DNA of 64,000 nucleotides, taken from Ramlibacter sp. WS9. GTDB lineage: Bacteria > Pseudomonadota > Gammaproteobacteria > Burkholderiales > Burkholderiaceae_C. The position numbers were made by a program, and so were the translations under genes. The notes beneath the pieces are model-generated. The model was not told the origin of the DNA and ran no database searches. It worked only from the letters and a program-made list of their open reading frames with translations. Numbering within the stretch: the first letter of the stretch is position 1; the number at the start of each line of letters is the position of its first letter. The stretch is from contig NZ_RKMB01000007.1 of assembly GCF_003797765.1 (NCBI RefSeq), forward strand, positions 62,001-126,000. The letters run 5' to 3'. Positions 1 through 8,531 of the stretch are shown piece by piece.

Positions 1-760
1 CGCCAAGCCGGAAGCCGACATGTCCTTCGCCGGCTATGACGTATTCCGCGTCGACGAGTCTCCTGCTTCCATCAACCTGTTGATATGCGACGGGCTTGTG
101 ATAGCGAATATCCCCGTTGGGCATCCCCAGTACCAGGTCGCCCTCCTTGGAAACAGAGATCCTGCTGATGTCCGGAAAGCTGATCTTGATCGCGTCTGTG
201 CTGGCAGCAGGCGCCACCAGCAAGTCGTATTCGAGCCGCCCTGCGTTGCTGTAATAGACGACGTCGACACCTGGATAGACCGCCTCGTATTTGACCTTGG
301 CGTGGCTTGGGACACCGGCAATATTTTGCGTCGGATCGGCGCTCGCAAGGTAGTTGGTCTTGTGGCCGAGTGGTTGCTCGCCCTTGAGCACGGGCGACGG
401 GTTGGCGCCGGCAAAACGCATGCGAATGACCGCAGCCTGTCGTTCCGGAGGCGATTCTTTCAGTGAGGGAGAGTCCGGACTCAAGCGTGTCGTGTGCGTT
501 GCTTCATCGAGAGGCAATACCATGACCGCCTCCTGCGCGGTCAGGAAGACCTGGTAACCGAGCCCTCGTGCCAGAAACTTGACGATAGGATCGGCCTGTC
601 CGAGGTTCTGCTCAAACGCCAGCGGAAAGGCGTCGATCCCATTTGCAACGTCGTCGACGACCGGAAGCTTTGCCTGGGGCGCCGGTTGTGCGAAGGCGAG
701 ACCGGACGCGGCCAGGCACAGGCAGCCCGTCGCAACGGTGGCGCGAAAGTTGGAAAACAT
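1..760 (-). CDS. Secreted SBBP/DUF7948-type protein, N-terminal part (runs off the left edge)
   Basis: Reading leftward from an ATG at 760, the frame stays open to the window edge (253 residues seen). An AGGGGGG ribosome site lies just upstream of the ATG. Residues 1-24 form a Sec signal peptide ending in SGLAFAQP. The mature part has FEQNLGQAD, then ARGLGYQVFLT, then KTNYLASADP and YPGVDVVYYSN, the order typical of the domain that precedes SBBP beta-propeller repeats. Such proteins are large and extracellular, with unknown roles, often thought to be adhesive. The propeller repeats would lie outside the window. Family assignment is by recognised motifs; function is not known. Confidence 0.8.
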   Translation of the reverse strand, partial: MFSNFRATVATGCLCLAASGLAFAQPAPQAKLPVVDDVANGIDAFPLAFEQNLGQADPIVKFLARGLGYQVFLTAQEAVMVLPLDEATHTTRLSPDSPSLKESPPERQAAVIRMRFAGANPSPVLKGEQPLGHKTNYLASADPTQNIAGVPSHAKVKYEAVYPGVDVVYYSNAGRLEYDLLVAPAASTDAIKISFPDISRISVSKEGDLVLGMPNGDIRYHKPVAYQQVDGSRRLVDAEYVIAGEGHVGFRLG

Positions 761-1007
761 GATCCCCCCTAAGTGCGGCAACACAGTAACTGCTTCAACT
801 CGATGCCGAGCGCCCGAGAATAAGGCAATTAACTTATAAATATGCGGAAATACTATCACTTCCTAACGACTTTTAAGTGCACGTTATTTCCCTTGACCGC
901 AAGGTGGCACGTGCGCATGGATAGCGCCCATGGCCGCTGCCGCGCAGAGGTAGTCCCACGCGGCGGTCGAGTTCGGCGCCCCACCGCGTATAGTTGAAGC
1001 CTCAAGA
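761..1007. promoter_or_regulatory. AT-rich divergent intergenic region, presumed promoters
   Basis: 247 bp separate two divergent genes. The stretch around 820-895 is much more AT-rich than its surroundings (for example AACTTATAAATATGCGG), as expected for promoters. On the minus strand TATTTATAAG could supply a -10 element for the secreted protein, but I see no convincing -35 box and no clear operator. No gene is evident here. Confidence 0.35.
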
Positions 1008-2678
1008 ATGAAGCAACTGTTGAATCTTCTGGCGGCCATCGCGCTGCTGGTCTGGGGAACGCATCTCGTCCGCACCGGCATCCTCCGGGTGTTCGGCGCC
1101 AACCTGCGCAACGTGCTGGCGCACAGTGTGTCCAATCGCTGGACGGCTGCGATCTCCGGCCTGGGCGTCACCGCCCTCGTTCAATCCAGCACCGCCACCG
1201 CGCTGATCGTCTCCTCCTTCGTCGGCCAAGGCCTGGTCACGCTGCCGATGGCGCTGGCCGTGATGCTGGGCGCCGACATGGGCACGAGCCTGATGGCGGT
1301 GGTGTTCTCGTTCGACCTCTCCTGGCTGTCCCCACTGTTCATCTTCGTGGGCGTGGTGCTGTTCGTTTCGCGCCAGTCCAACCCTTTGGGGCGCTTCGGC
1401 CGCATCCTGATCGGACTGGGTCTGATGCTGCTCGCGCTGCGCCTGATTGCGGAGTCCACCGAGCTGATGACGCATTCGCCCGTCGTCAAGGCACTGCTCG
1501 GATCGATCACCAGCGAGTTGCTGCTGGAGATCACGGTCGGGGCATTCCTCTCGCTGGTGGCGTACTCAAGCCTGGCAATCGTGCTACTCACGGCAACGAT
1601 GGCCGTCTCGGGCCTGATGCCCCTCGAGCCGGCCCTGGGCCTGGTGTTGGGCGCCAATCTCGGCAGCGGCCTTCTGGCCGTACTCACCACCGCCAAGTCC
1701 GCCGTCGAAGTCCGCCAGGTGCCCCTCGGCAACTTCGTGTTCAAAGCCATCGGCGTGCTGCTGGCCGCACCTCTCATCGGCTTGTGGCTGCGCCACGTGC
1801 GCCCTTATGTGCACGACACCGCCACCGTCGTCGTGCTCTTTCACCTCAGCTTCAACATCCTGGTGGCGATCGTGTTCATCGGGCTCACGCAGCCCGTCGC
1901 GCGTTGGGTGAGCCGATGGCTACCCAAGCCCGACAAATCCCGCGTGGCGGGCCGGCCGCACCACCTGGACCCTTCCGCGCTCGCGACGCCCTCGCTTGCC
2001 ATTTCGTGTGCTGCGCGCGAAGCCCTGCATCAGGCCGACATCGTCGAGACCATGATGGTGGGCATGCTGGCCGTGATCAAGACGAACGACCTGAAGCTGG
2101 CCGAAGATTTGCGCAAGCTCGACGACTCGGTGGACGAGCTGTATTCGGCGATCAAGTACTACCTCACCAAGATCTCGCGCGAGGCGCTGGGCGAGGAAGA
2201 AAGCCGCCGCTGGACGGACATCATCAGCTTCACCATCAACATGGAGCAGATCGGCGACATCGTCGAGCGGGTGCTCATCGACATCGAAGACAAGAAGATC
2301 AAGAAGAGCCGCAGTTTCTCGGAAGCCGGCATGGCCGAGATCTGCGAACTGCACGCGCGGCTGATCGACAACCTGCGCCTGGGCATGAGCGTGTTCCTCA
2401 ACGGCTCCGTGCGCGACGCGCAGAAGCTGCTCGAGGAAAAGGCGCGCTTTCGGGATCTGGAGCGCGCCTATGCGTCCACCCACCTGACGCGGCTGTCCGG
2501 CAATACGGTGCAGAGCATCGAGACCAGCTCGCTGCACATCGACCTGATCAGCGACCTGAAACGCATCAACTCGCACATCTGCTCGATCGCCTACCCCATC
2601 CTCGACTCGGCGGGCGCTCTCGCACCCAACCGGCTGCGCCAGGCCCAGCTGGCGGAAGCGCCCCCCACCATCCTCTAG
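1008..2678 (+). CDS. Na+/phosphate cotransporter family protein with PhoU-like tail
   Basis: Predicted inner-membrane sodium-driven phosphate symporter of the NptA/YjbB type (556 aa). The two Na/Pi half-repeats are visible: QSSTAT at residues 59-64 and the weaker YSSLA at 186-190, each followed by a glycine signature (GADMGTS at 88-94, GANLGSG at 215-221). About eight hydrophobic segments fill residues 1-305. Residues 330-545 are helical and polar, as in the PhoU-like domain that ends this subfamily. YjbB-type proteins can also export phosphate, so direction is open. Its stop interlocks with the convergent response regulator gene. Confidence 0.9.
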   Translation: MKQLLNLLAAIALLVWGTHLVRTGILRVFGANLRNVLAHSVSNRWTAAISGLGVTALVQSSTATALIVSSFVGQGLVTLPMALAVMLGADMGTSLMAVVFSFDLSWLSPLFIFVGVVLFVSRQSNPLGRFGRILIGLGLMLLALRLIAESTELMTHSPVVKALLGSITSELLLEITVGAFLSLVAYSSLAIVLLTATMAVSGLMPLEPALGLVLGANLGSGLLAVLTTAKSAVEVRQVPLGNFVFKAIGVLLAAPLIGLWLRHVRPYVHDTATVVVLFHLSFNILVAIVFIGLTQPVARWVSRWLPKPDKSRVAGRPHHLDPSALATPSLAISCAAREALHQADIVETMMVGMLAVIKTNDLKLAEDLRKLDDSVDELYSAIKYYLTKISREALGEEESRRWTDIISFTINMEQIGDIVERVLIDIEDKKIKKSRSFSEAGMAEICELHARLIDNLRLGMSVFLNGSVRDAQKLLEEKARFRDLERAYASTHLTRLSGNTVQSIETSSLHIDLISDLKRINSHICSIAYPILDSAGALAPNRLRQAQLAEAPPTIL

Positions 2679-3067
2679 TGCTTGCGGGGCTCGACCTCGA
2701 CGCGCTGCCTCACGCAGTAGTCGATCAGGTCGTCGATCTCCGTTGACTTGTCGAACACCGCGTCGGCGCCCAGCTGCGCACAGCGCCAGCGCACGTCGTT
2801 GGTGGCATGGTTGCTGAGCACGACCACTTTCTGCCCAGGCTTGCGCTGCCGGCAGGCCTCCAGGATGTTGAGGCCGCTGCCTTCCTTCAAGAACAGGTCG
2901 ACGATCGCAAGGTCCCAGTAACCTTCGTTCTGGGCCAGCCACTTCTTGCCTTCGTGCTCGGTTTCGGCCGCTCCCACGGGATCGACCAGCGCCAGCTCCT
3001 GCAGTGTTTCGATGAGGTTTTCTCGGATGGTCGGGCTGTCTTCGACGATGTAGGCGCGGAACTTCAT
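2675..3067 (-). CDS. Single-domain response regulator (CheY-like)
   Basis: 130-residue receiver domain with no output domain. Acidic pocket E9-D10, phospho-acceptor D57 in AIVDLFL, S85 in VVVLSNHAT and K107 in VFDKS are all present, so it should be phosphorylatable. The start at 3067 (MKFRAYIVED) is chosen because GGAGA lies 9 nt upstream; a longer frame to 3118 lacks receiver-like sequence. No kinase gene is adjacent, so it is an orphan and may act through protein contacts. Convergent with the phosphate transporter: both stops share one CTAG palindrome (2675-2678). Confidence 0.88.
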   Translation of the reverse strand: MKFRAYIVEDSPTIRENLIETLQELALVDPVGAAETEHEGKKWLAQNEGYWDLAIVDLFLKEGSGLNILEACRQRKPGQKVVVLSNHATNDVRWRCAQLGADAVFDKSTEIDDLIDYCVRQRVEVEPRKH

Positions 3068-3190
3068 GACGATCTCCATTGGGTCCAATCTACCCTGCCC
3101 ATCGGGTGAGGCCTGCAAGCCTGTGGGCCCTGTGCCTGTAGGAGAGGTCGGTCAGCCCGACCTTGGCGCCGCGCCGCTGTCGGAGCGCGA

Positions 3191-3982
3191 CTACACGCCG
3201 CAGCGTGTGAGGATCAGGGCGGCTTCGTTCGTGAATTCGTCACGCAAAAGACGGCTCCGCACCTCGCCGCCCGTCATGAGCCCGAACTGCGCGACTTCTC
3301 CGTCCTGATTGACCGGGATCACACCATCCGGCACCACGCAGCGATACCAGTCGATGTATTCGACGACATACCCCGCCGGGCCATCGCTGGGCCTGCGGGT
3401 CGAAACCCGGCCGCCATAGGCCAGTTGTTCGAGCTGCTCCATGCGCAGTCCCGCCTCTTCCCAGGTCTCACGCTCCAGGGCCTGCGCCAACGAGTCGCTG
3501 GCCGGGACCATGCCGCCCATCAAGGTGTCCCACAAGCCCGGGTCGTTGGGTTTGGTCAGCGAGCGCTGCTGGACCCAATGACGGCCGTCCGCCGAAAACC
3601 CGGCCAGGTGCACGGCGAAAGTGGTGATGCCCAACGGCCGCACGACGGCGCGCTCCACCGTACCGACGACGCGGCCCGCTTCATCGGTCACGGCCAGTTG
3701 CTCGTCGCGCCAGGCATGCGCAATGCCCGCTTCGCGCAGGGCGTCCGCGACGACGCGCAGGCTCGCCGTCGGCTCACCGAGAACCAGCCATCCCGGGGCG
3801 CCGTCACGAGTGCATGCTTCGACGATGCCGATGGGCAGCGGCACACGGCGCAGCAACTCCGGCTCGACAGAACCGATAAGCGCCGCGCCCGCCCACAAAG
3901 GCACGCGAGGCCTGCGCGGCGGCTCGTCGGCCTTGGCCTCCAATGCTGCGCGCCAGGCCGCGTCGAGTGCCGGCATGCTCAC
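3191..3982 (-). CDS. DUF4743 / Nudix hydrolase
   Basis: 263 aa. Residues 1-115 match the DUF4743 N-terminal region that precedes a Nudix fold in proteins related to eukaryotic thiamin-pyrophosphokinase-associated Nudix enzymes. The Nudix box is at 157-179 (G157, then RETWEEAGL at 171-179); the usual first Glu is replaced by Asp163. Substrate is unknown; pyrophosphate hydrolysis of a nucleotide or damaged thiamin derivative is the family expectation. The likely start is GTG at 3982, inside a GTGA overlap with the upstream quinone oxidoreductase stop; an in-frame ATG at 3976 is the alternative. Confidence 0.85.
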   Translation of the reverse strand: MSMPALDAAWRAALEAKADEPPRRPRVPLWAGAALIGSVEPELLRRVPLPIGIVEACTRDGAPGWLVLGEPTASLRVVADALREAGIAHAWRDEQLAVTDEAGRVVGTVERAVVRPLGITTFAVHLAGFSADGRHWVQQRSLTKPNDPGLWDTLMGGMVPASDSLAQALERETWEEAGLRMEQLEQLAYGGRVSTRRPSDGPAGYVVEYIDWYRCVVPDGVIPVNQDGEVAQFGLMTGGEVRSRLLRDEFTNEAALILTRCGV

Positions 3983-4962
3983 AAAGTCAGGATGGTCGAA
4001 CCGGTGGTCTTGCGCGCTTCCAGGTCGCGATGCGCCTGCTGTACCTGGTCCAGCGGATAGCGCTGGTCGATGCGGATCTTCACCTTGCCGCTGATCACGG
4101 CGTCGAACAGGTCATCGGCCATCGCCTGCGTGCTTTCGCGCGTGGCGATGTGCGTGAACAGCGTCTGGCGCGTAGCGTAGATCGAACCCTTGGCCGCGAG
4201 CACGCCCACGTTGAACGGCGCCGGGGGGCCGGAGGCGGCGCCAAAGCTCGCCATCAAGCCGAACGGCTGCAGGCAGTCGAGCGACTTGTCCCACGTGTCC
4301 TTGCCCACCGAGTCGTACACCACCTTCACGCCCTTGCCACCGGTGATCTCTTTCACCCGCACCGCGAAGTCTTCGGTAGCGTAATTGATGACGTGCGCAG
4401 CACCATGCTCCTTGGCCAGCGCGCACTTGGCTTCGGAGCCGGCCGTGCCGATCAACTGCAGCCCCATCGCGCGCGCCCATTGGCACGCGATCAGGCCCAC
4501 ACCACCGGCGGCCGCGTGGAAGAGCACGAAGTCGCCCTCTTTCAACCCGCCTTGCGGCTGTGTCTTCTTGAGCAGGTACTGCGCCGTGAGGCCCTTGAGC
4601 ATCATCGCGGCGCCGGTGTCGAAGTCGATCGCATCCGGCAGCTTGCACACAGTCTTGGCGGGCATCACACGAAGTTCGCAATAGCTGCCCGGCGGCTGGC
4701 TGGCATACGCCGCGCGGTCTCCGGCCTTCAGGTGCGTGACGCCGGCGCCGACGGCCTCGACCACGCCCGACGCCTCCATGCCCAGGGTGTGCGGCAGTTG
4801 CAGCGGGTACATGCCGGTGCGGTGGTACACGTCGATGAAATTCAGGCCGACGGCCTTGTGACGAATGCGGATCTCGCCAGGCCCCGGCTCGCCCACATCC
4901 ACGTCGGCGATCTGCAGTTGTTCGGGCCCGCCGGGCTGGGAAATCTGGACGGCTTTGCTCAT
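3979..4962 (-). CDS. qor: NADPH:quinone oxidoreductase (MDR family, zinc-free)
   Basis: 327 aa, full length for the Qor branch of medium-chain dehydrogenases. It has a GroES-like N-terminal half (GLNFIDVYHRTGMYP) and a Rossmann half with AAAGGVGL near residue 150 for NADPH. The family motif LKGLTAQYLL is present and zinc ligands are absent, as expected. Such enzymes reduce quinones and other enones in the cytoplasm. Start at 4962 is set by AAGGAAA 8 nt upstream. It is followed, with a 4-bp overlap, by the Nudix gene, so the two are co-translated. Confidence 0.9.
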   Translation of the reverse strand: MSKAVQISQPGGPEQLQIADVDVGEPGPGEIRIRHKAVGLNFIDVYHRTGMYPLQLPHTLGMEASGVVEAVGAGVTHLKAGDRAAYASQPPGSYCELRVMPAKTVCKLPDAIDFDTGAAMMLKGLTAQYLLKKTQPQGGLKEGDFVLFHAAAGGVGLIACQWARAMGLQLIGTAGSEAKCALAKEHGAAHVINYATEDFAVRVKEITGGKGVKVVYDSVGKDTWDKSLDCLQPFGLMASFGAASGPPAPFNVGVLAAKGSIYATRQTLFTHIATRESTQAMADDLFDAVISGKVKIRIDQRYPLDQVQQAHRDLEARKTTGSTILTL

Positions 4963-5077
4963 GACGGTTTCCTTCGGTTGTGCAATGGGGTGCGTGATCA
5001 GGCGGGCATCCTGCCATGAAACTGCAAGCCTTGTGCGGGCCAAGTCTTCGCCGCGCGAATACCATCGAGCGCTGCCC

Positions 5078-5977
5078 ATGGACCAGCGCCTCAACTTTCG
5101 CACCGCCGCCCTCCTGACTGTCCCCCCGCTGCTGTGGGCCGGCAACGCCGTCGTCGGCCGGCTGGTACATGGCCTGGTGCCGCCCATCACGTTGAACTTC
5201 CTGCGCTGGGCGCTGGCGCTCGTGTTGCTGCTGCCGCTGGCGGGCTGGGTGCTGCGGCCCGGCAGCGGCCTGTGGAGGCATTGGCGCCGCTTCGCGGTGC
5301 TGGGCCTGCTGGGCGTGGGTTGCTACAACGCGCTGCAGTACCTCGCGCTCACCACCTCCACACCGTTGAACGTGACGCTGGTCGCAGCCAGTTCGCCGGT
5401 GTGGATGCTCGGCATCGGCGCATTGTTCTTCGGGCAACGCATCTCGCCCCGGCAACTGGCGGGCGCCGTGTCGTCGATCCTGGGCGTGCTCGTCGTGCTC
5501 AGCCGTGGCGACTGGGAACTGCTGATGCAGGTCCGGCTGGTGCCCGGCGACCTGTACGTGCTGGTGGCCACGGCCGCGTGGGCGTTTTATAGCTGGCTGC
5601 TCGTCCGACCCGGCGACCCGCCGGAGATCCGCGGAAACTGGGCCGCGTTCCTGATGGCGCAGATGGCCTTCGGCGTGGGTTGGTCAGCGCTCTTCGCCGC
5701 CGGAGAGTGGACGGCGGGCCATGCCCCCATCCAATGGGGCTGGCCGCTGGCCGCCGCGCTGGCCTATGTGGCGATCGGCCCGGCGATCCTCGCGTACCGA
5801 TGCTGGGGCATGGGCGTGGGCCGCGTCGGCCCGAACATCGCAGGGTTCTTCGCGAATCTCACGCCGTTGTTCGCGGCGGTTCTGTCGGCCGCTTTCCTGG
5901 GCGAGCTGCCCCACCTCTACCATGCGATCGCATTTCTGCTGATCGTCGGTGGGATCATCGTGTCCTCGCGGCATTAG
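5078..5977 (+). CDS. DMT-superfamily (EamA) inner-membrane transporter
   Basis: 299 aa with ten hydrophobic segments arranged as two EamA repeats. The N-terminal repeat begins PPLLWAGNAVVGRLVHG and the second near residue 150 (AWAFYSWLLVRPG). Members export amino acids, metabolites or small drugs; the substrate cannot be read from sequence. The ATG at 5078 gives the family-typical length; frames extending further upstream overlap the promoter of qor. The 3' end overlaps by 23 bp the convergent secreted-protein gene. Confidence 0.88.
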   Translation: MDQRLNFRTAALLTVPPLLWAGNAVVGRLVHGLVPPITLNFLRWALALVLLLPLAGWVLRPGSGLWRHWRRFAVLGLLGVGCYNALQYLALTTSTPLNVTLVAASSPVWMLGIGALFFGQRISPRQLAGAVSSILGVLVVLSRGDWELLMQVRLVPGDLYVLVATAAWAFYSWLLVRPGDPPEIRGNWAAFLMAQMAFGVGWSALFAAGEWTAGHAPIQWGWPLAAALAYVAIGPAILAYRCWGMGVGRVGPNIAGFFANLTPLFAAVLSAAFLGELPHLYHAIAFLLIVGGIIVSSRH

Positions 5978-6941
5978 CCGCAAGACGCCTTTGGATGGAA
6001 CCTCCCCTTGCGCCCGCGGCCGTGTACGTGAACAGCGAAGGCGGGCACTCTCCCGGTGCGCAGCCCGTATTTTGCAGCGCGCTCGTCGGCTTGCCGTTCT
6101 GGTAGGTGACGGTCAATCCCCAATTCTGCGGCGGCGTGCGATAGCCCGCCCATTGCAGGTTCGGCGTGTAGCCCATGACCTGGGGCGTGCTCTGGCCCGA
6201 TGCGTTCAGCGTCATCTGCTTGAGCAGCGTGCCGCCGTAGCTGTAGCCGATGTTGTTGCCGGCGCCCAGGTCGACCCGCTGCAGCAGCCCGCCGCCGACC
6301 TGGTAGCCGTATTGCCAGGACTGCTTGTTGCCCTGGCCATCCACGAAGTCGACTTGCGAGGGCAGGTTGGGCACCGCAGTGCTGCCATAGGCGAACGTAT
6401 AGGTCCCGGCGGCATCGGGGCACGCCGCGTCCTGGCTCACGCCCAGTTGGCTGAGCTGCCCGGTGGCACTGGAATAGCTGAACGTGAGCCTGTAGACCGG
6501 CGAACCCGCCACGCCCAGGAAGCAAAGCTGTTCGGCGTAGGCCACGCGATACGGGTTGCCGGGAACGTATCGGAACTTGAGCGTCACCGGCGGCTCGCCC
6601 GCCTGCTTGACCACCTGTTGGGCCAGCATGCCCGACGCGTTGTACGAGTTCAGCAGGGTATACGCGCCGCCACCGAGCCGGCTGGTCGCCGGCTGGCATC
6701 CCATCAGGGGGCCGCTGCCGAAATCGTCCAGCAGGAACCAGGGGCCCTGCTCAAGGAAGTTGACGGGCACCGGATAGCCGGGCGTGGCGAACATGGCCGT
6801 GGCAGTCATGCCGAGGTCGGCGCTGGCACTGTTGGTGACGTTCGCGCCGAACTTGCCGCAAGCGAAAGGACCGGCGTCGGCCCATGCATGCCCGCACAGC
6901 GCGAACGCCAGCGCGAAGCAAGCTCCGAATTTCTTTCTCAT
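5955..6941 (-). CDS. Secreted protein of unknown function, YD/RHS-like strands
   Basis: 328 aa. A classical signal peptide (MRKKFGACFALAFALCGHAWA) follows AGAAGGAAAA, which fixes the start at 6941. The mature protein alternates short aromatic-Gly strands such as LTFSYSSATGQLSQLG, YTFAYGSTA and WQYGYQVGG, reminiscent of YD/RHS repeat proteins, but too few and too irregular to call an RHS shell. Several Cys (ACGKFG, MGCQPA, LCFLG, ACPDAAG, GCAPGEC) could form disulphides after export. I do not recognise a named family. Confidence 0.7.
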   Translation of the reverse strand: MRKKFGACFALAFALCGHAWADAGPFACGKFGANVTNSASADLGMTATAMFATPGYPVPVNFLEQGPWFLLDDFGSGPLMGCQPATSRLGGGAYTLLNSYNASGMLAQQVVKQAGEPPVTLKFRYVPGNPYRVAYAEQLCFLGVAGSPVYRLTFSYSSATGQLSQLGVSQDAACPDAAGTYTFAYGSTAVPNLPSQVDFVDGQGNKQSWQYGYQVGGGLLQRVDLGAGNNIGYSYGGTLLKQMTLNASGQSTPQVMGYTPNLQWAGYRTPPQNWGLTVTYQNGKPTSALQNTGCAPGECPPSLFTYTAAGARGGSIQRRLAANAARTR

Positions 6942-7005
6942 TTTTCCTTCTCCCTGGATGCCGATGGGCACCTCCACCACTCAAGCAAATTCCAGACCCG
7001 CTGCT

Positions 7006-7803
7006 TCAGTACGTCCCCGGATACGCCCCGCCATCGATCAGCACGTTCTGCCCCGTGATGTAGCTCGCGTGCTGGCTGCACAGGAAAGCGCAGGTGGCGC
7101 CGAATTCATCCGGTGTCCCGAACCGGCGCGCGGGGACGGTGGCCTTGCGTGCATCCATCACCGCTTCGACGGGCTTTCCTGTCTTCTGGGCTGCGCCGGA
7201 CATCGTGGCCTTGAGCCGGTCCGTGTCGAAAGAACCCGGCAGCAGGTTGTTGATGGTGACGTTGGCCGAAGCCAGCTTGCTGGTGCGCGCCACACCGGCG
7301 ACGAAGCCGGTCAAACCACTTCGCGCGCCATTGGACAGGCCCAGGATGTCGATCGGCGCCTTCACGGAACTCGAAGTGATGTTCACGATGCGGCCGAAAC
7401 CTCGCGCGGCCATGCCGTCCACCGTCGCCTTGATGAGTTCGATGGGCGTGAGCATGTTGGCGTCCACCGCCTTGATCCAGGCGGCACGGTCCCACTCGCG
7501 AAAGTCGCCGGGCGGGGGGCCGCCGGCGTTGGTGACGACGATGTCGTAGTCGGCGCGCTTTTCGAACACTTTGGCGCGGCCCTCGTCCGTGGTGATGTCG
7601 GCAGCGACGTGCTGGACGGCGGTATCGGCCGGTCGAGCAGGGTCGGCCAGCAGCTTTTCGACCGCGGCTTCCAGGTCTTGCGCTCCACGCGCGACCATGA
7701 CAACGTGAACTCCTTCACGGATTAGTGCTTGGGCACACCCAAAACCCAGGCCTTTGCTTGCGCCGCACACCAAAGCCCATTTGCCCGCGATACCCAAATC
7801 CAT
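7006..7803 (-). CDS. SDR-family oxidoreductase, atypical active site
   Basis: 265 aa Rossmann-fold protein. The NAD(P) site is CGASKGLGFG at residues 13-22 and the NAG motif is in VVTNAGGPPPG. After the catalytic-Ser strand (IVNITSSSVKAP), the position that normally holds YxxxK reads SNGAR (LGLSNGARSGLTG). This matches a subgroup of SDRs with a degenerate tetrad, so ordinary ketoreductase activity cannot be assumed. C-terminal GQNVLIDGGAYPG is normal for the fold. Divergent, with 34 bp between, from the exported-protein/kinase gene set. Confidence 0.87.
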   Translation of the reverse strand: MDLGIAGKWALVCGASKGLGFGCAQALIREGVHVVMVARGAQDLEAAVEKLLADPARPADTAVQHVAADITTDEGRAKVFEKRADYDIVVTNAGGPPPGDFREWDRAAWIKAVDANMLTPIELIKATVDGMAARGFGRIVNITSSSVKAPIDILGLSNGARSGLTGFVAGVARTSKLASANVTINNLLPGSFDTDRLKATMSGAAQKTGKPVEAVMDARKATVPARRFGTPDEFGATCAFLCSQHASYITGQNVLIDGGAYPGTY

Positions 7804-7837
7804 AATAATCAGCCTTTCTTATTGAGAGACCAGCGCT

Positions 7838-8494
7838 ATGCGCAGATCATCGGCCATTTTGCTCGCCTGTTGGGCCCTCGCGCTCACCGCGCACGCGCAA
7901 GGCTTCAAGTTTTCCGACCCGTCTCCGGATGCCCAGGCTGAAGCCGCGGCAAAGGCACAGCGGCAGGAAAAGGTGTGGGACCAGCTCGACACGCCATGCC
8001 GCAGCCGCGTGAAGAACCGCAAGATCATGGTGCTGATCGGCGAAGAGAAGAACGGCTACGTCACCGCAAGCCAAAGCAGCTTCGGCCGCCACGTCGATGC
8101 CATCAACAACCGGCTGAAGGCCCTGGGCCTCAAGACCTACTCCGCCGCGCAGATCAAGTCGCAGGTCGCACAGGAAGAGATCGACGCCTATTTCAAGAAT
8201 GACCCGGACCGCGCCTTGAGCGCGTCCAAGCGGATGGCCGCGCAATATGTCTTGCGCGGCGTCATCGCCAGCCAGGCGACGCGCAACGCGATCGTCAATG
8301 TCAACCAGGTGAACGTGAACATGAACTTCACGCTCACCGATGGAGGCGGGCGACCCGTGGCTTATGCCTCGGCCACCAACGCCAGCTATGCGGGCAGCGA
8401 CGTGTCCGGCATGGCGCTCACGTTGATCGAAGAGCGTGCCGACGAAGTCGTCGCCAAGCTCTATAGCGACTACTGCCGCAACGCAAGCCGATAG
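7838..8494 (+). CDS. Exported CsgG/FlgT-like protein, first gene of kinase operon
   Basis: 218 aa with a signal peptide (ILLACWALALTAHAQG). The mature domain runs KIMVLIGEE, helix, AAQYVLRGVIASQATR, repeated N/V strands, and a final helix LIEERADEVVAKLY. That alpha/beta order resembles the nucleotide-binding-like domains of CsgG, FlgT and LPP20-type periplasmic proteins; this is a fold-level inference. It lacks a lipobox. It is followed 37 bp later by another exported protein and then a Ser/Thr kinase on the same strand, so a shared periplasmic job is likely. Only 34 bp separate it from the divergent SDR gene. Confidence 0.7.
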   Translation: MRRSSAILLACWALALTAHAQGFKFSDPSPDAQAEAAAKAQRQEKVWDQLDTPCRSRVKNRKIMVLIGEEKNGYVTASQSSFGRHVDAINNRLKALGLKTYSAAQIKSQVAQEEIDAYFKNDPDRALSASKRMAAQYVLRGVIASQATRNAIVNVNQVNVNMNFTLTDGGGRPVAYASATNASYAGSDVSGMALTLIEERADEVVAKLYSDYCRNASR

Positions 8495-8531
8495 CCGGCG
8501 CACCCCCATTACCGTTCAGAGGAAAAGCATC

